NCBI RefSeq assembly: GCF_011074885.1 | Contig: NC_054689.1 | Span: 1,550,001-1,614,000, forward strand | Source of the DNA: Brettanomyces bruxellensis | Lineage: Eukaryota > Ascomycota > Pichiomycetes > Pichiales > Pichiaceae | Length of the DNA stretch: 64,000 nucleotides | Direction of reading: 5' to 3' | Shown: piece after piece, positions 10,566 to 20,329 of the stretch | How the letters are laid out: each line of letters starts with the position of its first letter | Position numbering within the stretch: the stretch's first letter is position 1 | Made by a program: the position numbers and the translations under genes | The notes under the pieces: model-generated | Seen by the model: only the letters and a program-made list of their open reading frames with translations | Told to the model about the DNA's origin: nothing | The model's database searches: none

Positions 10566-10572
10566 TGAAACA
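10566..10572 (+). promoter_or_regulatory. Pheromone-response-element-like site (TGAAACA)
   Basis: TGAAACA is the Ste12-binding consensus in yeasts and lies 209 bp before the pheromone start codon. Induction of pheromone genes by Ste12 is well known. As a single heptamer it is only suggestive. Confidence 0.4.
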
Positions 10573-10636
10573 AGACAGTTCAAGATGAAATCAATTGACT
10601 GTTGCTGCTTGATGTTGTACTTCGATGGTTAAACAT

Positions 10637-10645
10637 TATATAAAA
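10637..10645 (+). promoter_or_regulatory. TATA box of pheromone gene
   Basis: TATATAAAA, 136 bp before the ATG at 10781, in the usual place for a strongly regulated yeast promoter. Confidence 0.6.
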
Positions 10646-10780
10646 GGCACTAAATTCATGTATACTGGATTCAGTTTTGACATGTCTATTTTTCTATTGG
10701 ATTTATTCACTCATCATCATTGCAACACAAGTTACAGATAACACTACATTCGATCAATTATATATCCTCGCAAACAAAAA

Positions 10781-11284
10781 ATGAAGTTCGGAACTACTCT
10801 TCTAACTGCACTATTGGCCTCCACTGCCTTTGCTGCCCCAGCTGCTAAAGCTAACGCTCTTGCTAATGCCGATGCAGATGCAGATGCAGCTTGGAGATTA
10901 AAGCCATTCGTTAGATTCCAAGGTATTTGGAAGAGAGATGCCGAAGCCCAAGCACAGGCTATTGCTGATGCTTCCCCAGATGCAAATGCAGCATGGAGAC
11001 TCAAGCCATTTGTTAGATTCCAGGGTATCTGGAAGAGAAATGCAGAAGCAGATGCGGAAGCCGATGCAGAAGCAGATGCAGAAGCTAAACCAGCTTGGAG
11101 ATTGAAACCATTCGTCAGATTCCAGGGTATCTGGAAGAGAGATGAGAACTCTACTGAGATTGCAACCAACTCTACAGATCTTGATGACAGCATTTTGGGA
11201 ATTCTTGTTGCTGTTGATGATGAGACTGGGGAGCCTGTTGATGCTGCTTTTATTCAATCTGGTGAAGATGAGGATGAGGAGTAA
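10781..11284 (+). CDS. MFalpha: Alpha-type mating pheromone precursor, three repeats
   Basis: A 167-residue secreted precursor. Residues 1-18 are a signal peptide ending AFA. Three 34-residue units follow directly (19-52, 53-86, 87-120). Each has an 18-residue spacer of nine X-Ala or X-Pro dipeptides, the peptide AWRLKPFVRFQGIW (37-50, 71-84, 105-118) and a Kex2 site KR. Spacer dipeptides are substrates for Ste13-type dipeptidyl aminopeptidase, and all three trim in phase to the same 14-residue product. The shared W..LKP core recalls S. cerevisiae alpha-factor (WHWLQLKPGQPMY). There is no pro-region between the signal peptide and the first repeat. Instead, a 47-residue acidic tail with two N-glycosylation sites (Asn123, Asn130) and a hydrophobic stretch follows the last KR. 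Expression in MAT-alpha cells is expected from the family. Confidence 0.9.
   Translation: MKFGTTLLTALLASTAFAAPAAKANALANADADADAAWRLKPFVRFQGIWKRDAEAQAQAIADASPDANAAWRLKPFVRFQGIWKRNAEADAEADAEADAEAKPAWRLKPFVRFQGIWKRDENSTEIATNSTDLDDSILGILVAVDDETGEPVDAAFIQSGEDEDEE
10832..11140 (+). repeat. Tandem 102-bp coding repeat, three copies
   Basis: The three pheromone units are 102 bp each (about 10835-10936, 10937-11038, 11039-11140). The mature-peptide segments are nearly identical at DNA level except at third positions, while the Ala-rich spacers have drifted. Confidence 0.85.
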
Positions 11285-11559
11285 ATATTATAATACGGTT
11301 CTATATACTCCTGCGGATGAAAACAATCCCCATATGATTTGAATATCATTTGTCAAGTTCGTTCTTTTTTTTTCTTCTTCTTTTTCTACGTTTAATATCC
11401 TATAGGATCGGTGTGCTATTTTCAGTATATCAATTGTTGATCAATAAAATGTTTTAAATTTTAAATTTTAACTCTAGGCCTGAGTAGCAGAAATTTGGGA
11501 GAAATCCTTTTTTTTTCGAGAGAAGCCCTGAATCTTATCGCGATATATGGTGATCCACA

Positions 11560-11565
11560 ACGCGT
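11560..11565. promoter_or_regulatory. MCB element upstream of APN2
   Basis: ACGCGT inside the palindrome AACGCGTT, 159 bp before the APN2 ATG. It suggests MBF-driven G1/S expression of this repair gene. A chance match is possible. Confidence 0.5.
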
Positions 11566-11584
11566 TAAGATTTGAAATAAAACA

Positions 11585-11604
11585 CCCCCCCCCCCCCCCC
11601 CCCC
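11585..11604. repeat. C20 homopolymer
   Basis: Twenty C in a row in an otherwise AT-rich spacer, 20 bp after the MCB box. Such G/C runs are rare in yeast genomes, unstable, and often mis-sized in assemblies. Confidence 0.9.
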
Positions 11605-11723
11605 ATTACAGCGAACAGCGTCTATATTCGTACCATCTTTTTAAAGCAATTTACATTTATTGGTCCTCTACTGTTGAAATATCACAATTTATGTACTAAT
11701 AAGCTTAATATTTTCATTTTTTC

Positions 11724-13578
11724 ATGTCACACGAAGATGTTAAAGACAAAATTCCAGCTAAGCCATCTGATCAATGCCTTCGTTTAGTGTCATTCAATGT
11801 GAATGGTGTTAAAACGTTAAAGAATTATTATCCATGGAACGAACGACCCGGATATGACGAAGCACTCACTTTTATGAAAGCGGATATAATTACGTTTCAG
11901 GAACTTAAACTTCAAAGAAATGACATTGATACTAGCATTGCTAACCCTATCGACTACTTGAGCTTTATCACGATCCCGCAAAAAAGGAAGGGATACAGTG
12001 GGGTGGGAATATTCGTAAGAAAGCCGACAAGTGATTGCTCTGATATAATGAGAAAGGCACTCACAGTGGAAAAGGTCGAAGAAGGGATTACTGGATATTT
12101 ACATCTGAAGAAAGCTCAGAAATCATACCGAGACTGTATTGATGATGAAAGATATGAGGATCTTTGTATTGGAGGCTATCCAGATCTTGATAATTCTGTT
12201 GAAGGGAGACATATTGATAGTGAGGGCCGATGCATTTTGATTGAAGTTGGTATAGGCTTGGTAATTATAGCAGTATACTGTCCCGCAAACTCAGGTTCTA
12301 CAGAAGAAGGTGAGGAATTTAGATTGTCATTTCTTCAGTGCCTTTTTGAGAGAGCACGAAACTTACTTGCTCTGGGAAAGCAAGTCGTGATTTTAGGTGA
12401 TATAAATGTATCGCCTGATTTGATCGACAGTGACGAATCCATTAGTGATGGCTTAACTGCCGGCAAGATAAAGAAACCATATGATCCTGCAAATTTTGAG
12501 AAAGAAAATAAAGACCAGGTGACAGCATTTAAAACATCAACGAAAGCAAGAAAACTTCTTAACGCCTATTTATATGATACATCTGGAATGGATGCAAGGC
12601 ATGACGGAAAAGTGCTACATGATGTTACTAGAGAAATACAAGGCAGGAAACTAAAGATGTACTCTGTGTGGAATACCCAGAAGAATAATAGACCAATGAA
12701 TATTGGTTCCAGGATCGATTTATTTTTGGCGACAACGGATATTGCCAGAAGTGCTCTTGAATCCGATATTTGGCCATTCTTGTATGGAAGTGATCACTGT
12801 CCAATATTTTGCGACTTCGATTTGTCAAATCAACACTTATCGTCTTCCATCGAACGGTCGCACTTATAATTCAAGATGCAGCTGCAAGCATTTACAGGCA
12901 AAGCATTACTATTGTCTAGGAAATGACAGGAGTATTGCTTCTTTTTTTAAAAAACCCGAAAAGACGGATTCGTTATCGGGAACTGATGGATTCAAATTTG
13001 CATATTCAAAAAAGAGGAAAGATACAGAGGTAACACAAATGAAGCATGATTTATCATCGTCATCTGAGCTTGGTTACAGGAGCAGAAAGCACTTAAAGAG
13101 GAGTCAGCAAAATTTGTCGGCATTTCTTTCCGTGAAAAGGGTCCGATCCTTCCCCTCTCAGAAAGAGCCTCCATGTGAAAAAAAGCTGATTGTTTCGCAA
13201 GAAGCTGTAAGCTCTCTTTTTGTTGCAGAGTCTGAAAGTGACACTGAAAGTGAAAGCAATTATGCAATAAGCAACATAACTGAACAAAATCCTAGGAGAA
13301 AAAATACAATTAGTGCGAGAGAGTTTAATAAATTGTTGAAGAGTTCTACTTCCATGGGCACACCATTTTGTTATCATGATGAACCTTGCGTTCTGCGAAC
13401 AGTGAAAAAAGAAGGCAGTAAGAATTTTGGAAAGAAATTTTGGTGCTGCGGCAGGCATTCAAGAAACTTGTCCTGGAATCTCACAGATCAAAAAGATGGT
13501 CATGATCACAATGACCTTCTGAAACGCCCATTGGACGAGTACGAATGTGGCTTTTTTAAATGGGTCTCCAAGATGTGA
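11724..13578 (+). CDS. APN2: Apn2 AP endonuclease, with a +1 frame break near codon 380
   Basis: Two overlapping frames together encode one Apn2. Frame 1 (11724-12869) holds the exonuclease III fold: VSFNVNGVKTL, metal-binding Glu in FQELKL, YCPANSG, GDINVS and the end motif GSDHCPI. Frame 2 carries on with a PCNA-binding box RSIASFF (about 12932-12952) and a C-terminal GRF zinc finger (13357-13575: Cys-rich, KKFWCCGRH, CGFFKWV). Apn2 cleaves DNA at abasic sites and repairs blocked 3' ends. The switch falls between about 12800 and 12869 and requires one extra base to be skipped. No splice sites suit it. It may be an assembly indel, a real mutation or programmed frameshifting. Truncated at 12869, the product would keep the nuclease but lose PCNA and GRF modules. 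Confidence 0.85.
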
Positions 13579-13752
13579 AGCGGCCCTTGAGAACCGACCA
13601 TTATCGTCGCGTCGTAGATAGCTCACTTCGCTGTGACAAATTTTTTTTTTTTTTTTTATTATTATCACTTGCCAGGATAAGATTTTACTTGATAAAGAAT
13701 CAGATGCTTTTTGATTCAATCTTGCAAATGTTCTGACACCAAGAATACAAAC

Positions 13753-14196
13753 ATGGGTAAAAGTACAAAGAACCCAAGTGGGATGAAGGTTGAACCGAAG
13801 ATTATTTCCGAAAACCCTGACAAGGGTTCTCGTGTGAGTGGTAAGTACTTTTTATCAAAGCTGGACATTACCAAAAAAAGGTATACTAACACATTTACAG
13901 GAAAATGGTGGAAATCAGAAAAGAAAGCATTCAGAATCAAATCTCTTGGAGTAAAATCTTCATGGCAAAAAAAGCAGGAACAGAGACTCAAAGATAAGGA
14001 GTTCAAAGAGAAGCTGGCTGCTCTCAAAGAGGAGAAGGAAAATAAGCGGAAAGAGCATATTGAGAAAATAAAAGAAAGACGTAAGAAGAAGGAAGAGAAA
14101 GAGCGGTACGAATATCTTGCGACGAAGATGCATAAGAAAAAGCTTGATAGGCTTAAAAGAAGGGAGAAACGGAATAAGCTTCTTAGTGAGCGTTGA
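13753..14196 (+). CDS. CGR1: Cgr1 rRNA-processing protein, one intron
   Basis: Join 13753..13840 with 13901..14196, giving 127 residues. Cgr1 is a small nucleolar protein needed for 60S subunit rRNA processing. The mature protein shows the family pattern: SGKWWK, KAFRIKSLG, SW.KK.EQRLKDK.FKE, a long Lys/Glu coiled coil and the end KMHKKKLDRLKRREKRNK. The 60-bp intron (GTAAGT at 13841, TACTAAC at 13884-13890, CAG ending 13900) splits the SGK junction. It is a multiple of three without stops, so the unspliced frame stays open and would insert 20 residues. I choose the ATG at 13753 (MGKSTKNPSG) because the frame upstream has no ATG. Confidence 0.9.
   Translation: MGKSTKNPSGMKVEPKIISENPDKGSRVSGKYFLSKLDITKKRYTNTFTGKWWKSEKKAFRIKSLGVKSSWQKKQEQRLKDKEFKEKLAALKEEKENKRKEHIEKIKERRKKKEEKERYEYLATKMHKKKLDRLKRREKRNKLLSER
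13841..13900 (+). other. CGR1 intron
   Basis: Donor GTAAGT, branch TACTAAC ten bases before the CAG acceptor, 60 bp long. Removing it restores the conserved SGKWWK junction of Cgr1. Confidence 0.88.
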
Positions 14197-14858
14197 GCTT
14201 TTTCTAGCGTCATGTTTCTCGGCATACAAGTTCTCATAATTGGTAAAAGCAACTGCCAGATTGCACTTTAGGACATTTTTTTTTTCTTTATAAACATACT
14301 AAATACTACTAATGGATACAGATAATAGACTCCTAATATTATGTATGTGCTATATGACACTCCTCTTTCAGAAATAGACTAAAAAGCCATGAATCCAGAC
14401 GAGTTCTTAACAGCATAAATATTCCTCTCACCACCCATGAATCGCGTATTAAATCTATTGGTTCCAGACTGCTGCAGCAAAACGCCACTTTCAATCCAGA
14501 GATCAAATCGTACTGTCTATAGGATGGTTACTAAATGAAAGAAGAAAAATAAGCAGTAAAGGCGGTTCGGGTTAGGTGAAATATTTTCAGGAGAGAAATT
14601 CCGCACTTATATAGGAAACAGAAGTACGGGGAGAAATGAAAAAAATGAAAAAATGAAAAAAAAAATTTAGATCAAATGAAAGGGTAACGTTTTCAAAGGC
14701 TGTGCAAGATTTACAGGGTAGCCAGCATGCAAAATGTTGTGGGCTGGGCAGCACCGTTCCTTGATTAAAGATGAAGGAATTATAATTCTGTGATATTTGC
14801 AAACAAGTGATAATTTTAGTTGAAGAATATCTTTATCCCTGTAGATGAAACCTTGATC
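14197..14858. other. Intergenic, no gene seen
   Basis: About 0.66 kb between CGR1 and the MAPR gene. It contains a GAAAAAAT-type repeat-like A-rich run near 14632-14668. No RNA gene recognised. Confidence 0.5.
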
Positions 14859-15437
14859 ATGGCTGAATGCAAGATCGAAACTAGACAAAGATTTACCTTC
14901 TTGGATATCTTTAGAATCTTTGGTGGTCTGCTTATATTCAGCAGTGTGTTATCATACTGGTTTACAGGTACGGCATCATGGAATTTATTGGAAGGAAAAT
15001 ACACTAACGTTGATTTCTATAAATTTGAATTTTCACGTTTAGTGTTTCCTTCTCATTACGGCACAATGTCATTAAAACAGTTGAGTTTGTATAATGGAAC
15101 AGATTCATCACTCCCTATATATATTTCAGTCAATGGAACCATATTTGATGTCACCAAAAGCAAACATATATATGGACCAGGGGGAAGATATCATATATTT
15201 GCTGGTCATGATTATTCACGTCTTTTCGTCAACGGCTGCTTCAAAAAAAGAGATCAATGGACGTTTGACCTCAGAGGATTGGATCGACAGGTAGTCCAAT
15301 CAACTTTGGAGAAATGGTCTCAATATTTTACTAGGCACCCAGAATATTGGAGAGTTGGTTGCGTAGATTTCCCATCATTAAAAGAAATAGAGCCACCAGA
15401 AATATGTGATGATGGACTCGTCTATCCTGGCTTTTAA
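14859..15437 (+). CDS. MAPR family (Dap1/neudesin-like) membrane haem-binding protein
   Basis: A 192-residue protein from the ATG at 14859; the open frame upstream reaches only a TTG. Residues ~14-34 form one hydrophobic span (IFGGLLIFSSVLSYWF). The core that follows matches the cytochrome-b5-like MAPR fold: LSLYNGTDSSLPIYISVNGTIFDVT, then YGPGGRYHIFAGHDYSRLF, which holds the Tyr residues used for haem in this family. A C-terminal extension (about 70 residues with Cys and acidic residues) is longer than in S. cerevisiae Dap1. Dap1/PGRMC1 proteins support cytochrome P450 enzymes of sterol synthesis in the ER. This gene may be Dap1 itself or a second MAPR paralogue, because the N-terminus differs from Dap1. 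Confidence 0.78.
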   Translation: MAECKIETRQRFTFLDIFRIFGGLLIFSSVLSYWFTGTASWNLLEGKYTNVDFYKFEFSRLVFPSHYGTMSLKQLSLYNGTDSSLPIYISVNGTIFDVTKSKHIYGPGGRYHIFAGHDYSRLFVNGCFKKRDQWTFDLRGLDRQVVQSTLEKWSQYFTRHPEYWRVGCVDFPSLKEIEPPEICDDGLVYPGF

Positions 15438-15588
15438 TATTTCGAATACATTTACATGATGTTACCAATGATAGAATGCATGAATAGTATGAGAGATATA
15501 TTCAAATAAACTTGGTACATATATGTTGCGAATGACTATATAATATAAATGTGTTAAAACACTGACCTTCCATTAATTTTCAGATTTT

Positions 15589-17415
<1,827 letters not shown>

Positions 17416-17947
17416 CTGTGTATTTGCGCTAAGATTTGAATACTCCTGAAATCTATTATATTAGTACGATGTAGAATAATGAAGGTCGGTAATCGAGCCT
17501 GTATTGTGATATAAAGAAAGTAAGAGAAGGAGAAATATTTATCCAATATAAATCAATTGTGGACCCCGCAGTACTTGATGTAATGCCTAACCTCAAAAGT
17601 TTCTATGTCTGACTCAACCTGGGTCGAGAAATGAAAAAAAAAATGATTTGGTTGTGTAAATAGTATTAAAAAAATTTTTCAGCCCTTTATGCCATCTATG
17701 TCGGGCCGTCAAGCGGACTTGAGTCCCATTGAGTGGGGAAGAATGCCGCTTACCCCCATTGTCCCACTTTCCGGTAGGAAAAAAAAAATCGCAGACCTCC
17801 GCTTTCAAGAAGTTCCGCGCCAGGCATTTGTAATTATTAAGGTGCCATACGACAGGCCATCTAATTTTATTCTTACCATGTTTGACCAAAAACCACAAAA
17901 TTTATTCGACTTTCGAATGTGCCAAAGCTGTAATCTGGAAGTTTTTT
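17416..17947. other. LEU4 promoter / 3' flank of second fusion gene
   Basis: About 0.53 kb. It holds a perfect Gcn4-type site and some GC-richer sequence at 17690-17830. I found no Leu3 box (CCGG-N2/4-CCGG). The open frames here are not convincing. Confidence 0.55.
17610..17616. promoter_or_regulatory. Gcn4-type site (TGACTCA) upstream of LEU4
   Basis: A perfect TGACTCA, 195 bp before the LEU4 start. Gcn4 activates LEU4 during amino-acid starvation in S. cerevisiae, so position and target agree. The heptamer is also expected several times by chance in 64 kb. Confidence 0.6.
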
Positions 17948-19744
17948 CTAATTCACAAGTAAATTCTCTCTGATCGACTCCAGGTCCTCTCTCCTTAGAC
18001 CCACTTCCTCCTCCAAATATTTCTCGGCTCCTCCATAATGTTCTTTCAAATAATCCAAAGCAGTCAGCATGACTTCATAACGACTTGATAAGAGATTATC
18101 AAGGCCTTGCTTTCTCAATGTCCAATTCTGTCGTCCATTTGCGAGCTTCTGGTTCAGAGCAGCCTCGAAGTCTGGACCCTGTTCTTCGAAGCTTGCAACC
18201 ATTTTTCTCTCTATATCTTTTCTGACACAAGCCAAGCCATATTCGGTTTGCTCATATTCCCTACAAATAATCTGTGCAGGCACACCAAGCAAAGACAATA
18301 TCAACGCACCAAGGATTCCTGTCCTATCCTTACCTACAGCACAATGAAACAAGAAAGGCTCAGAAGGATGATCTTTGATGTAAGTGAAGATGATTCTCAA
18401 TGGCTCAGCTGAATGATCCAAAATATGCTTGTATACATCAACAAATGAATAGTAATTGCTCAACAGACGAGAATAAACATTCATTTTGTCAATTAGCATA
18501 GGACTTTTATCTCCCAGTAATGGCACGTTAATGTTCTTGATACCTTCAATCTCATCAATCTTTTTCTCACTCCTTTCCTCGGCAAAACGTAGATCAAAGA
18601 TGACTTTGATTCCAAGTTTCTTCAGCTCCTCTTTACCCTTATCCGTTGCACCAGATAGGTCCGCGCTACGATACATATGATTGTATTTCACATGCTTTCC
18701 TTGGATCGAAGATTTGTAGCCTCCAATGTCTCTGAAATTTGCAACTCCTTCAATTCTCTTCCATCTGGGCAAAAACTTATGAATGTTTAAATTTCGTTCG
18801 TAGAATCTTCTCCTGGAATCTTGATGACCCAAAAATTTGACTATTATATCTGCAACATCTTGATTATAATCAAGGGAATGAGTCCTCTCATGGTACGGAT
18901 GCTCACACTTTGCAGCCTCTTCCTTGGAAAAATGTTTGACTGTACGGTATTGATGATTCAAACCGTCCAAGATAACCAATTTGTTTCGTGGTGATAATGC
19001 ATTAGCATACAATGCGGAGTCAGATAGTGGAATAACATCATCATTCGAACCGTAAATGCACATAGTATCCACCGATGAATTAATATCTTTAATCTTTTCC
19101 ATGGAACGATGTCCCAAGTTGTTTGTCTCACTCAACGGAATGAAGATCTCTGTGTACTTTCCCCTAATTATTGAAGGTTGCATGTGTCCTCCTTTCTCTT
19201 CTAAATCAGGAAACCCTTTCCGAACACCCTGAATATGCTTTTCACCAATAAATCTGCCGGCACAAGCAATCAAGCTAGGAACGTAATGTTGATAGTTGTA
19301 CTTTAGGGCCCACTCAAACATATCAACTACTCCTCTTGAATGGCCAACAATAGCCTCAACGTGAAATTTAATATTGTGATAACCACCTTGGGTCAAATAC
19401 TCATAGACCGCTTCAACATCCTGTATATCTTCTTCTACAGTACGGCCTTCGTTTCCATTTAGTGTCGAGTCTCCACAGTTTCTAAAGTCAAATCTTAACG
19501 AATACATTCCAAGTTCTTCCGCTAAACTCCTGGACAATTGAACCGCGCAGCAGAAATTTTTGTGCGAGTTGTTACCATGCATTAAGATTGCACACCTTCG
19601 AGTAGTTGATGAGATGTCATACCTTTTGTTATCATCTAATAAACGTTTTGGTGTCCTTAGAATGCATGCAAGATGTTTTCCAGAGCCTCGATTAGGAGTG
19701 TCGATGAAAAACTGCTCCTCATTAGATTCTAAAGCATAAGGCAT
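17948..19744 (-). CDS. Alpha/beta-hydrolase fused to Tyr-phosphatase-3-type phosphatase
   Basis: A 598-residue, two-domain enzyme from the ATG at 19744. Residues ~45-290 form an alpha/beta-hydrolase: ILMHGNNSHKN oxyanion loop, nucleophile GHSRG with Ser136, acid in YGSNDDVIPL and His in LDGLNHQ. Residues ~315-590 form a phosphatase of the bacterial-like tyrosine/serine family: start EGVANFRDIGGY, MYRSADLSG, FDLR, then FHCAVGKDRTG with Cys468 and Arg474 and the typical long helical end. The hydrolase part resembles fungal serine hydrolases of the feruloyl-esterase-like group. Substrates are unknown; such phosphatases act on phosphotyrosine, phosphoinositides or inositol phosphates. No signal peptide is seen, so it is probably cytosolic. 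Both active sites look complete. It is unrelated in its phosphatase domain to the fusion at 5471-7366. Confidence 0.87.
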   Translation of the reverse strand: MPYALESNEEQFFIDTPNRGSGKHLACILRTPKRLLDDNKRYDISSTTRRCAILMHGNNSHKNFCCAVQLSRSLAEELGMYSLRFDFRNCGDSTLNGNEGRTVEEDIQDVEAVYEYLTQGGYHNIKFHVEAIVGHSRGVVDMFEWALKYNYQHYVPSLIACAGRFIGEKHIQGVRKGFPDLEEKGGHMQPSIIRGKYTEIFIPLSETNNLGHRSMEKIKDINSSVDTMCIYGSNDDVIPLSDSALYANALSPRNKLVILDGLNHQYRTVKHFSKEEAAKCEHPYHERTHSLDYNQDVADIIVKFLGHQDSRRRFYERNLNIHKFLPRWKRIEGVANFRDIGGYKSSIQGKHVKYNHMYRSADLSGATDKGKEELKKLGIKVIFDLRFAEERSEKKIDEIEGIKNINVPLLGDKSPMLIDKMNVYSRLLSNYYSFVDVYKHILDHSAEPLRIIFTYIKDHPSEPFLFHCAVGKDRTGILGALILSLLGVPAQIICREYEQTEYGLACVRKDIERKMVASFEEQGPDFEAALNQKLANGRQNWTLRKQGLDNLLSSRYEVMLTALDYLKEHYGGAEKYLEEEVGLRREDLESIRENLLVN

Positions 19745-20329
19745 GTTTGATATTTCCGAATTCTTAATTCTCTTATTTCTCTAGTGAATCAGAAAAGGTT
19801 CTACTGGTACAAAACGATAAAAAGTAAATTTGAAGAGAGAACTGTTGGCATTAACAATTAAGTGTTCTTCAAATAGCGCACAATGTTGATCTTGAAATTA
19901 ACCGGGTTAGATTAAATTAAAGGGAGGAAAAACCCAAAAAACATGGGGCACCAAAATTCCCATTATTAGTCTTCTTTCTCGTGAGTGCATTTATTGTTCT
20001 CCTCTTTTCTATGTTATTCTTCTATTATACGAGTACTTTTTTTTCAACTATGTAGGTATTATTCATCGGCCTTTCCCCTACCGTTTCATAGCACGCAAAC
20101 ACTATATTGTCAAAGTGCCATGTATATGACATGAATACTCCTTTTTCGTTCCTAAAACACTTTAAATTTAAATGTAATCCAACTCACGTAAAATATTTAT
20201 AATATACAACATCGGTTTTAAGTCACAAAATAGACTGAAAACAATAATAATAGTAATAACGTAATCCAATATATTCTTTGAATGGTCTATTGGATGACCA
20301 AAGTTATTGTACAATAATTAAGCAACCAA
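19745..20329. other. Intergenic, no gene seen
   Basis: About 0.59 kb, AT-rich, between two minus-strand genes. It serves as promoter of the second fusion gene and 3' end of MBP1. No motif identified. Confidence 0.5.

Larger units (their letters stand above)
9968..10780. other. Intergenic, promoter of pheromone gene
   Basis: About 0.8 kb. It holds a TGAAACA heptamer and a TATA box close to the pheromone gene. A 60-codon open frame at 10227-10409 lacks an ATG start and a recognisable product, so I treat it as noncoding. Confidence 0.55.
11285..11723. other. Intergenic pheromone gene / APN2
   Basis: About 0.44 kb with pyrimidine-rich 3' flank, an MCB box and a 20-base C run. No ORF. Confidence 0.6.

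Noticed and set aside
10744..11257. Long antisense frames across the pheromone gene
   Set aside because: They are mirror images of the Ala-rich repeats and codon bias of the real gene.
13716..14252. Antisense Ser/Leu/Phe-rich frame over CGR1
   Set aside because: An artefact of Lys/Glu-rich codons read in reverse.
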